A DNA stretch of 64,000 nt from Streptomyces purpureus (GTDB taxonomy: Bacteria > Actinomycetota > Actinomycetes > Streptomycetales > Streptomycetaceae). The notes under the pieces were generated by a model. The model was not told where the DNA came from, did no database searches, and worked only from the letters and a program-made list of their open reading frames with translations. How positions within the stretch are numbered: position 1 is the first letter of the stretch; every line of letters begins with the position of its first letter. The stretch lies in assembly GCF_014648195.1 (NCBI RefSeq), contig NZ_BMQQ01000006.1, positions 22,162 through 86,161 of the forward strand, read 5' to 3'. The position numbers and the translations under genes are program-made. This document shows, piece by piece, positions 36,707 to 46,393 of the stretch.

Positions 36707-37297
36707 TCAGGAGACGACCGGCTTGCCGGTCAGCTCCACCCCCGCGGCCCGCAGCTGCTCCAGGGCCCGGTCCGTCGTCCCCTTGGCCACGCCGGCCGTC
36801 AGGTCGAGCAGCACCTGCGTGGTGAAGCCCTCCCGGGCCGCGTCCAGGGCGGTGGCCCGTACGCAGTGGTCCGTGGCGATGCCCACCACGTCCACCTCCG
36901 TGACCTCGTGGTCACGCAGCCACTGGGCCAGCGTCGTGCCGTTCTCGTCCGTGCCCTCGAAGCCGCTGTACGCCGCCGCGTACGCGCCCTTGTCGAAGAC
37001 CGCGTCGATCGCGCCGCAGGCGACCGCCGGCGCGAAATTGGGGTGGAAGCCCACCCCTTCCGTGCCGGCGACGCAGTGCACCGGCCAGGAGTCCACGTAG
37101 TCCGGCTGCTCCGAGAAATGGGCGCCCGGGTCGATGTGGTGGTCGCGGGTGGCGACGACATGGCGGTAGATGGCGCCCGCGGCCTCGCCGACCAGGTCCG
37201 TGATGGCGGCGGCGACGTCCGCGCCCCCCGTCACCGCGAGGCTGCCGCCCTCGCAGAAGTCGTTCTGAACGTCCACGACGATCAATGCGCGGTGCAT
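36707..37297 (-). CDS. pncA: Nicotinamidase
   Basis: Deamidates nicotinamide to nicotinate in NAD salvage. 196 aa. Catalytic triad Asp9 (VDVQNDF), Lys103 (FDKGAY) and Cys145 (TDHCVRATA); metal ligands Asp52, His54, His60 and His74 are in place as in M. tuberculosis PncA. GAAGGA precedes ATG 37297 by 8 bp. It follows pncB on the same strand by 112 bp, so both steps of the salvage route are encoded together. Such enzymes also activate pyrazinamide. Confidence 0.96.
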   Translation of the reverse strand: MHRALIVVDVQNDFCEGGSLAVTGGADVAAAITDLVGEAAGAIYRHVVATRDHHIDPGAHFSEQPDYVDSWPVHCVAGTEGVGFHPNFAPAVACGAIDAVFDKGAYAAAYSGFEGTDENGTTLAQWLRDHEVTEVDVVGIATDHCVRATALDAAREGFTTQVLLDLTAGVAKGTTDRALEQLRAAGVELTGKPVVS

Positions 37298-37409
37298 GGC
37301 GGGTGTCCTTCGCGGGTGGGTGGGAGAGTGCGGGCGGGGAATGACTTGAGACTAGAGACTTCACCGCCGGTACGGGAGGGGGCATTCCCTTCCCCCGGGC
37401 GCCGCCGCC

Positions 37410-38738
37410 TCAGACGTACTCCGTAGGGATCACCGGCTCGCCGCGCGACAGCTGGATGGCCGACATCGGCAGCCCGGCCCGGGCCGCGATGTGCCGCTCC
37501 CGGGCGGCCTCCAGCGGCTCCCTGGCGACGACCTCGCCGCCCTTGACCAGCTCCACGAGCAGCTGGCGGCCGGCGAGACCGGCCGGTACGGGACCGGTGC
37601 CGACGACCTCCGCCTCGGCGATCCCGTCGGCGTCCACCCGGCGCGCGGCCCACTTGCGGCCGCCGACGGAGGCCTTGCCGCCCAGGGACTTCTTGGCGAC
37701 CGCCTCCAGCGGCGCCTTGGGGTCGGCGGACCGGGCCCTGGCGACGAGTTTGTACACCATCGAGCAGGTGGGGTGACCGCTTCCGGTGACCAGCTGCGTG
37801 CCCACGCCGTACGCGTCGACCGGCGCGGCGGCCAGCGAGGCGATGGCGTACTCGTCCAGGTCGGAGGTGACCACGATCTTGGTGCCGGTGGCGCCCAGCT
37901 CGTCGAGCTGCTGGCGCACCCGGTGGGCGACCAGCAGCAGGTCGCCGGAGTCGATGCGCACGGCCCCGAGGCCGGTGCCGGCGAGCTCCACCGCGCTCCG
38001 TACGGCCTCGGTCACGTCGTAGGTGTCGACGAGGAGGGTCGTACCGCTGCCGAGGGAGTCGATCTGGGCCCGGAAGGCGTCCCGCTCGCTGTCGTGCAGC
38101 AGGGTGAAGGCGTGCGCGGAGGTGCCGACCGTCGGAATGGAGTAACGGAAGCCCGCGGCGAGGTCGGAGGTGGAGTCGAAGCCGCCGACGTAGGCGGCGC
38201 GGGCGGAGGCGACCGCCGCCAGCTCGTGGGTGCGGCGGGCGCCCATCTCGATCAGCCGCCGGCCGCCGGCCGCCGCGGACATCCGGGAGGCCGCGGCCGC
38301 GATGGCCGAGTCGTGGTTGAGGATGGAGAGGATCACGGTCTCCAGCAGCACACATTCGGCGAAGGAGCCCTCGACCCGCAGGATCGGGGACCCGGGGAAG
38401 TACACCTCGCCCTCGGGGTAGCCCCAGATGTCACCGCTGAAACGGTACTGCGCGAGCCATTCGAGGGTCGGCGCGTCCACGATCCCCCGCTCCCGGAGGA
38501 AGCCCAGCACGCCCGCGTCGAAGCGGAAGTTCTCGACGGCGTCGAGCACCCGGCCGACACCGGCCACGACTCCGTAGCGCCGCCCCTCCGGGAGCCGCCG
38601 GGTGAAGACCTCGAAGACCGACCGCCGGTCGGCCGTGCCGCCCCGCAGGGCCCCCTGGAGCATCGTCAGCTCGTACTGGTCCGTGAAGAGCGCGGTCGAC
38701 GGCACGTCCACCGGCAGCCCAAGGTCCGCAGTGTTCAT
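37410..38738 (-). CDS. pncB: Nicotinate phosphoribosyltransferase
   Basis: Converts nicotinate plus PRPP to nicotinate mononucleotide, the step after nicotinamidase. 442 aa. Family segments are visible: TDQYELTMLQGAL at the start, the histidine-bearing region HELAAVASARAAYVGGFDSTS, and VRIDSGDLLLVAHRVR. ATG 38738 is chosen because TAGCAT (38751-38746) ends 7 bp before it, a leaderless arrangement; the frame's longer version covers the clpS promoter. Divergent from clpS, as pncB1 and clpS are in M. tuberculosis. Confidence 0.95.
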   Translation of the reverse strand: MNTADLGLPVDVPSTALFTDQYELTMLQGALRGGTADRRSVFEVFTRRLPEGRRYGVVAGVGRVLDAVENFRFDAGVLGFLRERGIVDAPTLEWLAQYRFSGDIWGYPEGEVYFPGSPILRVEGSFAECVLLETVILSILNHDSAIAAAASRMSAAAGGRRLIEMGARRTHELAAVASARAAYVGGFDSTSDLAAGFRYSIPTVGTSAHAFTLLHDSERDAFRAQIDSLGSGTTLLVDTYDVTEAVRSAVELAGTGLGAVRIDSGDLLLVAHRVRQQLDELGATGTKIVVTSDLDEYAIASLAAAPVDAYGVGTQLVTGSGHPTCSMVYKLVARARSADPKAPLEAVAKKSLGGKASVGGRKWAARRVDADGIAEAEVVGTGPVPAGLAGRQLLVELVKGGEVVAREPLEAARERHIAARAGLPMSAIQLSRGEPVIPTEYV

Positions 38739-38829
38739 GGCAACGATGCTACCCCGAATACTCGTCAGAGTGACGATTTCTCCGGGCCCGTTTGTGCGAC
38801 GGCCCTCCCCGGGTGGCAGCATGGGCTGA
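38739..38829. promoter_or_regulatory. Divergent pncB/clpS promoter region
   Basis: 91 bp between two opposite starts. Each start has a -10-like hexamer 7 bp before it (TAGCAT on minus, CAGCAT on plus), and neither gene has a ribosome site, so both are probably leaderless. Confidence 0.55.
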
Positions 38830-39135
38830 GTGAGCGTTGCGCCTATTGAGATCGAACGTACGAAACCGGCCGAGGAGAGCTTCGCCGTCCCGGAGCCGGA
38901 CGTGCCCTGGGTGACGATCGTGCACAACGATCCCGTCAATCTGATGAGCTATGTGACCTACGTCTTCCAGGCGTACTTCGGCTACTCCAAGGACAAGGCC
39001 CACAAACTGATGCTCGACGTGCACCACAAGGGACGCGCCGTGGTCTCCAGCGGCAGCCGCGAGGAGATGGAACGGGACGTACAGGCCATGCACGGCTACG
39101 GCCTGTGGGCGACCCTCTCCCAGGACCGCACCTGA
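38830..39135 (+). CDS. clpS: ClpS adaptor of the Clp protease
   Basis: 101 aa. Delivers N-degron substrates to ClpC/ClpP. The conserved core is complete: [15 protein letters not shown] with the Asn-Asp pair, [12 protein letters not shown] with the His that lines the N-end pocket, and the C-terminal [11 protein letters not shown] 38830 overlaps no ribosome site and lies 7 bp after CAGCAT. The stop overlaps the next ATG by one base (TGATG), so the DUF2017 gene is coupled. Confidence 0.96.
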   Translation: MSVAPIEIERTKPAEESFAVPEPDVPWVTIVHNDPVNLMSYVTYVFQAYFGYSKDKAHKLMLDVHHKGRAVVSSGSREEMERDVQAMHGYGLWATLSQDRT

Positions 39136-39713
39136 TGAGCGGGAACTTCGAGGCGCTGCCCGGCGGCGGCGCGGCCGTCGCGCTCGACGAGGTCGAGATC
39201 TCCATCCTCCGCTCCCTCGCCGTCCAGCTCCTGGAGCTGATCGGACCGGGCGACGAGCCCGCCCAGGGTGAGGACCCGCTCGCCGCGCTCTTCGCCGAGG
39301 GGCCGAGCGAGCGCCCCACCGACCCCGCCCTCGCCCGGCTCTTCCCGGACGCCTACGGGGACGACGACGAGGAGCTGCGGGCCGCGGCGGCGGAGTTCCG
39401 GCGGTTCACCGAGAACGACCTGCGCTCCCGCAAGCGCGACGACGCCCTCGCGGTCGTACGGAGCCTGGACGGGCTCTCCGCGGCGGGGGAGGGCGGCGCG
39501 GTCCTCAAGCTCACCCACGAGGAGTCGCTGCGCTGGCTCGGCGCCCTCAACGACCTGCGGCTGACCATCGGTACCCGGCTGGAGGTCACGGACGAGGACG
39601 AGATGGGGGAGCTGTACCGGCTGCCCGACTCCGATCCGCGCAAGCCGATGGTGATGGCGTACCTCTGGCTGGGCGCGCTGCAGGAGACCCTCGTCGAGAC
39701 GTTGATGCCCTGA
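39135..39713 (+). CDS. DUF2017 protein (AosR/Rv1332 family)
   Basis: 192 aa, soluble, acidic, helical. Same gene order (pncB, clpS, this gene) as M. tuberculosis Rv1332, reported as AosR, a redox-responsive factor that activates the mec-cysO-cysM genes. Here the cysteine genes also follow, about 2 kb further. The protein contains no cysteine at all, so disulfide sensing as proposed for AosR is impossible in this homologue. ATG overlaps the clpS stop. Role: probable partner or regulator; DNA binding is not obvious from the sequence. Confidence 0.88.
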   Translation: MSGNFEALPGGGAAVALDEVEISILRSLAVQLLELIGPGDEPAQGEDPLAALFAEGPSERPTDPALARLFPDAYGDDDEELRAAAAEFRRFTENDLRSRKRDDALAVVRSLDGLSAAGEGGAVLKLTHEESLRWLGALNDLRLTIGTRLEVTDEDEMGELYRLPDSDPRKPMVMAYLWLGALQETLVETLMP

Positions 39714-40029
39714 CACCCCCGTGGAGGGGAGTGTTCGCTCAGCGGACGCTCAAATCCGCATAACGATCTCATCACCCCTGCGTTCTGATTTCCTGTGCCA
39801 ATTTCCCTTTGTCCGGTTTTTCGTGTGGCGAGTCCCACAGAGTCTGTCGTCGATCACTCTTGCGGTCGTGATAAATTTTCACGACCGCCCGGGGACGCCA
39901 CCCCTGTGCCCGGGGGCGCTTTGGCCGGCTGACCGCCGGTAGCACTCCATCCGTATCCGGGGGGATCAGGACCTGATCCGCAGTCGCAGCAGTGGCGGCG
40001 CGGGTCAGCATGGAGAAAGGCGCACCACC
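39714..40029. other. Regulatory region upstream of the amino-acid permease
   Basis: 316 bp, AT-rich for this genome. Holds two dyads: GCGGTCGTGA (39862-39871) with its exact complement TCACGACCGC (39879-39888) around a 7-bp AT centre, and GGATCAGG/CCTGATCC (39963-39979) around one base. GGAGAAAGG (40013-40021) is the ribosome site. A small hairpin after the DUF2017 stop may end the clpS operon. Confidence 0.6.
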
Positions 40030-41457
40030 ATGACCTCAGTGCAGGTCGACAAGCAGCACGACGGCAGTGAGGCCACACAGTCGTCCGGCGAGGGATACCA
40101 CCGCAGCCTCGGCGCCCGCCAGATCCAGATGATCGCGATCGGCGGCGCCATCGGCACCGGCCTCTTCCTTGGCGCGGGCAAGGCCATCTCCAAGGCCGGC
40201 CCGAGCCTCATCCTGGCCTACGCCATCGCGGGCCTGGTCATCTTCTTCATCATGCGGGCCCTGGGCGAGCTGCTCATGTACCGCCCCGTCTCGGGCTCCT
40301 TCGCGGACTACGCCCGTGAGTTCGTGGGTCCCTTCGCAGGCTTCGTCACCGGCTGGACGTACTGGCTCTTCTGGGTGGTCACCGGCATCACCGAGGTCAC
40401 CGCGGCCGCCACGTACATGACGTACTGGTGGGACATCCCGCAGTGGCTCTCCGCCCTGGTCTTCACGGTCATCCTCTACGGCGCCAACCTGATCTCCGTG
40501 AAGCTCTTCGGTGAGCTGGAGTTCTGGTTCTCCATGGTCAAGGTCACCGCCATCATCGGCATGATCCTGATCTGCGCCGGCATCCTGACCGTCGGCTTCT
40601 CCGACGCCGGCGACACCGCCACCGTGGCCAACCTCTGGAACGACGGCGGCTTCTTCCCCAAGGGCATCGGCAGCACCCTGATGACCCTCCAGATCGTGAT
40701 GTTCGCCTTCCTGGCGGTCGAGCTGGTCGGCGTCACCGCCGGTGAGTCCAAGGACCCGAAGACGGTCCTGCCCAAGGCCATCAACACCGTCCCGTGGCGT
40801 ATCGCCGTCTTCTACGTCGGCGCGCTGATCATGATCCTCTCGGTCGTCCCGTGGTCCGAGTTCAAGCCGGGCGTCAGCCCGTTCGTCGCGGCCTTCGAGA
40901 AGATGGGCCTCGGCATCGGCGCGGCCATCGTCAACTTCGTGGTCCTCACCGCGGCGCTGTCCTCCTGCAACTCCGGCATGTACTCCACCGGCCGCATGCT
41001 GCGCGACCTCGCGCTCAACGGCCAGGGCCCGAAGGTCCTCACCAAGCTGACCAAGAACGGCACCCCGCTGCTCGGCACCACCGTCTCGGCGGCGCTGATG
41101 ATGGTCGGCGTCTGGATCAACTACCAGTGGCCCGGCGAGGCGTTCAACTACGTCGTCTCCTTCGCCACCATCTCCGGCATGTGGGCCTGGATCATGATCC
41201 TGGTCTGCCAGATCCGCTACCGGGCCAAGGCCAACCGCGGTGAGCTGCCGCAGTCCGAGTTCAAGGCCCCGGGCGCCCCGTGGACCAGCTGGTTCGCCCT
41301 CCTCTTCATCGGCATGGTCATCGTGATGATGGCCGTCGACGAAGGCGCGCGGATCTCGCTGTACTGCGCCCCGCTGTGGGGTCTCGTCCTCGGCGTCTCC
41401 TATCTGGTCCTCAAGAGCCGTAACCCCGAGGGCGCCGCCTTCGCCAAGCGCTCCTGA
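40030..41457 (+). CDS. Amino-acid permease (APC superfamily, GabP/AnsP type)
   Basis: 475 aa with about 12 transmembrane helices. The APC hallmark GGAIGTGLFLGAGKAI in helix 1, the conserved helix 2-3 segment RALGELLMYRPVSGSFADYA and ELVGVTAGESKDP in helix 6-7 are all present, as in proton-coupled amino-acid transporters of the AAT family. Substrate not assignable; GABA, asparagine and aromatic amino acids are all possible. GGAGAAAGG lies 8 bp before ATG 40030. Long upstream region with dyads indicates tight regulation; a terminator follows. Confidence 0.93.
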   Translation: MTSVQVDKQHDGSEATQSSGEGYHRSLGARQIQMIAIGGAIGTGLFLGAGKAISKAGPSLILAYAIAGLVIFFIMRALGELLMYRPVSGSFADYAREFVGPFAGFVTGWTYWLFWVVTGITEVTAAATYMTYWWDIPQWLSALVFTVILYGANLISVKLFGELEFWFSMVKVTAIIGMILICAGILTVGFSDAGDTATVANLWNDGGFFPKGIGSTLMTLQIVMFAFLAVELVGVTAGESKDPKTVLPKAINTVPWRIAVFYVGALIMILSVVPWSEFKPGVSPFVAAFEKMGLGIGAAIVNFVVLTAALSSCNSGMYSTGRMLRDLALNGQGPKVLTKLTKNGTPLLGTTVSAALMMVGVWINYQWPGEAFNYVVSFATISGMWAWIMILVCQIRYRAKANRGELPQSEFKAPGAPWTSWFALLFIGMVIVMMAVDEGARISLYCAPLWGLVLGVSYLVLKSRNPEGAAFAKRS

Positions 41458-41477
41458 CCTGGACCGTCTCGGCATTC

Positions 41478-41514
41478 GGGCCGTTCCGTACCACTCCTCG
41501 GTACGGGACGGCCC
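41478..41514 (+). terminator. Terminator of the amino-acid permease gene
   Basis: 15-bp inverted repeat with one mismatch (GGGCCGT.CCGTACC / GGTACGG.ACGGCCC) and a 7-nt loop. It ends 7 bp before the -10 of the next gene. Confidence 0.8.
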
Positions 41515-41534
41515 TTGTGCTTATTCTGTCGAAC

Positions 41535-41957
41535 ATGCTGACCATCACCCAGGCCCTGTACGACCAGATCGTGGAACACTCCCGCGCGGACCACCCCGAC
41601 GAGGCCTGCGGCGTGGTCGCGGGCCCGGCCGGCAGCGGCCGCCCCGAGCGCTTCATCCCCATGCTCAACGCCGCCCGCTCGCCCACCTTCTACGAGTTCG
41701 ACTCCGGCGACCTCCTCAAGCTCTACCGCGACATGGACGACCGCGACGAGGAGCCGGTGGTCATCTACCACTCGCACACGGCCACCGAGGCCTACCCCTC
41801 CCGTACGGACATCTCCTACGCGAACGAGCCCGGCGCCCACTACGTCCTGGTCTCCACCGCGGACACGGACGGCGCCGGCGACTTCCAGTTCCGCTCCTTC
41901 CGGATCGTCGAGGGCGAGGTCACCGAGGAGGAGGTCAGGGTCGTACAGGCATACTGA
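41535..41957 (+). CDS. mec: JAMM/MPN metalloprotease of the CysO pathway
   Basis: 140 aa. The JAMM zinc site is complete: Glu23, His79-x-His81 and Ser89-x2-Asp92 (HSHTATEAYPSRTD). The family member Mec+ in M. tuberculosis releases cysteine from the CysO-cysteine adduct. ATG 41535 is preceded by TATTCT 7 bp upstream, so a leaderless start. In mycobacteria it is followed directly by cysO and cysM; here about 3.2 kb of cobalamin-controlled ABC transporter intervene. It may also trim the C-terminal tail of the CysO homologue encoded downstream. Confidence 0.92.
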   Translation: MLTITQALYDQIVEHSRADHPDEACGVVAGPAGSGRPERFIPMLNAARSPTFYEFDSGDLLKLYRDMDDRDEEPVVIYHSHTATEAYPSRTDISYANEPGAHYVLVSTADTDGAGDFQFRSFRIVEGEVTEEEVRVVQAY

Positions 41958-41961
41958 CCCT

Positions 41962-42075
41962 GACCAATCCGCACTTCGGGGGCGGCAGGACCCAGGAAGC
42001 CGGTGCCCAATCCGGCGCGGTCCCGCCACTGTGACCAGGCGTTTCGCCTGCAAGCCAGGAACTGGCCTGCCGCCC
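41962..42075 (+). promoter_or_regulatory. Cobalamin (B12) riboswitch
   Basis: Contains the conserved core GGAAGCCGGTG...AATCCGGCGCGGTCCCGCCACTGTGA and the B12 box AAGCCAGGA..GGCCTGCC, in the right order and spacing, upstream of an ABC transporter. Outer stem boundaries are approximate. The downstream GGGGA/TCCCC pair near the GGAGGAGG ribosome site could form the expression switch. Cobalamin should reduce expression of the transporter. Confidence 0.93.
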
Positions 42076-42123
42076 TTCTTCCACACCCAGGGGACGCGGA
42101 AATCCCCCGGAGGAGGCCCAGCC

Positions 42124-43104
42124 ATGTCCAGGCGCAGTACCGCCGCCCTCGCCGCAGCCGCCGCTCTGCTCCCGCTCACGGGATGCGTGGGCACCACCCC
42201 CGCACCCGACGCCCACGCGAAGCCCGCCCCCGGCTTCCCGTACACCGTCGACAACTGCGGGACCAAGACCACGTACACCGCGCCGCCCAAGCGCGTCGTC
42301 ACCATGAACCAGCACGTCACCGAGGTGATGCTGGAGCTGGGCCTGGCCAAGTCCCTCGTCGGCACCGCCTACCTCGACGACAAGGTCCTGCCGAAGTACG
42401 ACAAGGAGTACAAGGCCGTCCCCGTCGTCGCCAAGGAGTACCCCTCCAAGGAGACCCTCCTCGCCGCCAACCCTGACTTCGTCTACGGCGGTTACGCCAG
42501 CGCCTTCGACGCCAAACAGGGCCGCGGCCGCGACGACCTGGCGAAGTCCGGCATCAAGTCCCGCCTCAACATCGAGTACTGCTCCGACGGCACGACCTCC
42601 CTCGACGACCTCTACCGGGAGATCACCGAGGTCGGCCGCACCTTCGGCGTCCCCGACCGCGCCCAGAAGTGGATCGCCGGGGCCCGCACCGCCACCGCCG
42701 CCACCGAGACCCGCCTCAAGGGCACCAAGCCGCTCTCCGTCTTCGTCTACGACGGCGGCGACAAGACCGCCTCCACCGCGGGCGGCGTGGGCATCGGCAA
42801 CGAGATGATCAAGCGCGCCGGCGGCCGGAACGTCTTCGCCGACCTCGACAAGCCCTTCGCCGACGCCACCTGGGAGCAGGTCGTCGCCCGCAAGCCCGAG
42901 ATCGTCGTCATCTACGACTACGGCACCACCACCGTCGAGCAGAAGAAGCAGCGACTGCTGACCGACCCGGCGCTCAAGGACGTCCCCGCGATCAAGAACA
43001 AGCGCTTCGCCGTCATGCCGCTGTCGGACGTCGTCCTCGGCGTACGCGCCCCCGCCGCGATCGAGAAGCTCGCCGTCCAGCTCCACCCCGAGCTCAAGAA
43101 GTGA
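42124..43104 (+). CDS. ABC transporter substrate-binding lipoprotein (cobalamin/metal-chelate type)
   Basis: 326 aa. The signal peptide ends in the lipobox LTGC, so it is a membrane-anchored lipoprotein. The periplasmic-binding fold of the FecB/BtuF class is visible: PKRVVTMNQHVTEVMLELGL and EQVVARKPEIVVIYD. GGAGGAGG lies 7 bp before ATG 42124. The cobalamin riboswitch just upstream points to vitamin B12, a corrinoid or cobalt as ligand; siderophore uptake is the alternative for this family. First gene of a three-gene transporter operon (GTGA overlap with the permease). Confidence 0.92.
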   Translation: MSRRSTAALAAAAALLPLTGCVGTTPAPDAHAKPAPGFPYTVDNCGTKTTYTAPPKRVVTMNQHVTEVMLELGLAKSLVGTAYLDDKVLPKYDKEYKAVPVVAKEYPSKETLLAANPDFVYGGYASAFDAKQGRGRDDLAKSGIKSRLNIEYCSDGTTSLDDLYREITEVGRTFGVPDRAQKWIAGARTATAATETRLKGTKPLSVFVYDGGDKTASTAGGVGIGNEMIKRAGGRNVFADLDKPFADATWEQVVARKPEIVVIYDYGTTTVEQKKQRLLTDPALKDVPAIKNKRFAVMPLSDVVLGVRAPAAIEKLAVQLHPELKK

Positions 43105-44138
43105 CGACCCGCTCCACCGGGCCCCTGCGCTACACCCTCGTCCTCACGGTGCTCGCCCTGGCCCTGGCCGGGGCGGCACTCGCCGGACTCGCCCTCGGCC
43201 AGGTCCGCATCCCGGCCGCCCAGGTCCTCGACATCGTCACCGGCCGTGCGGAACCGAGCCCCTTCCGCACCATCGTCCTCGACGTCCGCCTGCCGCGCGT
43301 CCTGCTCGGGGCGGTCGTCGGCGCCGGCCTCGCCGTCGTCGGCACCGTCCTGCAGGCACTCGTCCGCAACCCGCTCGCCGACCCCTACCTGCTCGGCATC
43401 TCATCCGGCGCCTCCGCCGGGGTCGTCGTCGTCATCGTCTTCGGCCTCGGCAGCGGACTCGGCCTCGCCACCAGCCTCACCATGCCCGCCGGCGCCTTCG
43501 CCGGAGCCCTCCTCGCCCTTGTCCTCGTCTACGCCCTGGCCCGGCGCGGCGGCCAGATGACCGGCTCCCGCCTCGTCCTCGCCGGTGTCGCCGTCGCGTA
43601 CGTCCTCTCCGCCCTGACCAGCCTCCTCATGGTCACCTCGGCCCGCCGCGAGCACTTCCAGGAGGCGATGTACTGGTCCCTCGGCGGCCTCGGCTCTGCC
43701 CGCTGGGACGCGCTGCCGCTGCCCGCCACCGTCCTCCTGCTCGGCACCGGCCTGCTGATCGCCCTCGCCCGCCCCCTCGACCTGATGCTCGTCGGGGAGG
43801 AGGGCGCGACCGTCCTCGGCCTGGACACCTCCCGCTTCCGGGCCGCCGTCTTCGTCCTCACCTCCCTCGTCACCGGCGTCCTGGTCGCCTTCAGCGGCGC
43901 CATCGGCTTCATCGGACTGCTCGTCCCGCACGCCGCCCGGATGTTGGTCGGCGCGAGCCACCGCACCCTGCTGCCCGTGACCGCCCTCGCCGGAGCCGCC
44001 TTCCTCGTCACCGCCGACCTCGCCGCCCGTACGGTCGCCGCCCCGCAGGACGTCCCCGTCGGCATCCTCACCGCCCTCATCGGCGGCCCGTTCTTCCTGT
44101 GGCTGCTGCGCCGCCGCCCCGAAGGAGCGCCCGTATGA
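43101..44138 (+). CDS. FecCD-family ABC transporter permease
   Basis: 345 aa with about nine to ten transmembrane helices; BtuC/FecCD family. Conserved LGAVVGAGLAVVGTVLQALV, NPLADPYLLGISSGASAG and GAIGFIGLLVPHAAR segments are present. Forms the membrane channel for the preceding binding protein and following ATPase. GTG 43101 overlaps the upstream stop (GTGA) and the ATPase start overlaps its stop (ATGA). The longer frame that runs back through the binding-protein gene is a shadow. Confidence 0.94.
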   Translation: MTTRSTGPLRYTLVLTVLALALAGAALAGLALGQVRIPAAQVLDIVTGRAEPSPFRTIVLDVRLPRVLLGAVVGAGLAVVGTVLQALVRNPLADPYLLGISSGASAGVVVVIVFGLGSGLGLATSLTMPAGAFAGALLALVLVYALARRGGQMTGSRLVLAGVAVAYVLSALTSLLMVTSARREHFQEAMYWSLGGLGSARWDALPLPATVLLLGTGLLIALARPLDLMLVGEEGATVLGLDTSRFRAAVFVLTSLVTGVLVAFSGAIGFIGLLVPHAARMLVGASHRTLLPVTALAGAAFLVTADLAARTVAAPQDVPVGILTALIGGPFFLWLLRRRPEGAPV

Positions 44139-44905
44139 CCCTCCTGCGCACCGAAGGGATCTCGTACGGGACCAGGCTCCACGCCGTCGACCTGACCGTC
44201 GGCGACGGCGAGACCGTCGGCGTCGTCGGCCCCAACGGCAGCGGCAAGACGACCCTGCTGCGCTGTGTGTACGGCACCCTGCGGCCCACCGCCGGACGCG
44301 CCCTGCTCGACGGCGACGACCTGTCCGCCATGGGCCCCAAGGCCCGCGCCCGCAGCATCGCCACCGTCCCCCAGGACGGCCAGGCCCTCTTCGAGCTGAC
44401 CGTCCACGAGATGGTCGCGATGGGCCGCTCCCCGCACAAACGTTTCTGGGAGGCGGACACCACGGCGGACACCCGGCTCGTCCGGGAGGCGCTCGCCCGG
44501 GTCGGCATCGCCGACCTCGCCGAACGCCCCTTCCCCTCCCTCTCCGGCGGCGAACGCCAGCGCGCCCTGGTCGCCCGCGCCCTGGTCCAGCGCCCGGCGG
44601 TGATCGTCCTGGACGAGCCCACCAACCACCTCGACATCCGCTACCAGCTCGAAGTCCTCACCCTGGTCACGGAGTTGGGCACGACCAACCTGCTGGCGCT
44701 GCACGACCTCAACCTGGCCGCGTACTACTGCGACCGGCTCTACGTCCTCGACGCGGGCCGGGTCGTCGCCGAAGGTCCGCCCGCCGAGGTCCTCACCCCC
44801 GCCCTCCTCGCCACCGTCTACGGCGTGGACGCCGAGGTCACGACCTATTCGGCGACCGGCGCCCCGACCGTCGTCTACCTCCCCAAGTCCGCCAGTCGGG
44901 CGTGA
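44135..44905 (+). CDS. ABC transporter ATPase (BtuD/FecE type)
   Basis: 256-aa ATPase driving the cobalamin-controlled importer. Walker A GPNGSGKTT, signature LSGGERQRALVARAL, Walker B VIVLDEPTNHLD and the switch His (ALHDLN) are intact. ATG 44135 overlaps the permease stop and follows GAAGGAG. Last gene of the operon. No strong terminator separates it from the leader-peptide gene that follows 60 bp later, but that has its own promoter. Confidence 0.95.
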   Translation: MTLLRTEGISYGTRLHAVDLTVGDGETVGVVGPNGSGKTTLLRCVYGTLRPTAGRALLDGDDLSAMGPKARARSIATVPQDGQALFELTVHEMVAMGRSPHKRFWEADTTADTRLVREALARVGIADLAERPFPSLSGGERQRALVARALVQRPAVIVLDEPTNHLDIRYQLEVLTLVTELGTTNLLALHDLNLAAYYCDRLYVLDAGRVVAEGPPAEVLTPALLATVYGVDAEVTTYSATGAPTVVYLPKSASRA

Positions 44906-44953
44906 ACCGTCCAGCATCCGAGATCACATTCCGGAACCCGGACCGGGAATCGA

Positions 44954-44965
44954 TACGATGACCGC
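44954..44965 (+). promoter_or_regulatory. Leaderless promoter of the leader peptide / cysO-cysM
   Basis: TACGAT (44954-44959) ends 6 bp before ATG 44966. Only this -10 is clear; no good -35 lies 17-18 bp upstream. TTCCGGAA (44929-44936) could be part of an operator. Confidence 0.5.
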
Positions 44966-45061
44966 ATGGTTTTCCACGACGTGAGCGAACGGACGCCGGG
45001 CAGCGTGCTGCTCGTGGCGCGGCTGCACGTCGATCTGTGCCGTCTCGCCAGCGCGATGTGA
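44966..45061 (+). CDS. Leader peptide upstream of cysO-cysM
   Basis: 31 aa, MVFHDVSERTPGSVLLV then ARLHVDLCRLASAM. Short actinobacterial leader peptides with an HVDLxRxxSA core, often with Cys near the end, lie upstream of sulfur-assimilation genes and are thought to act in cysteine-responsive attenuation. Here it has one Cys codon (TGC) eight codons from the stop and lies 92 bp before cysO. The gap is very GC-rich and can form hairpins (CCCCGCGCGGGGG). Apparent leaderless start. The peptide itself probably has no other function. Confidence 0.75.
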   Translation: MVFHDVSERTPGSVLLVARLHVDLCRLASAM

Positions 45062-45153
45062 GCGGGAGCGCACCAGCGCGCCCAGGAGCACGACCCCGCG
45101 CGGGGGCCCAGAGCCGCGCGCCTTTCACGCCACTCCCGACAGGAGCCCACGCC

Positions 45154-46393
<1,240 letters not shown>

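Noticed and set aside
40036..41475. 479-codon minus-strand frame opposite the amino-acid permease
   Set aside because: Asp/Gly/His-rich mirror of membrane-helix codons; no domain. The plus strand has APC signatures.
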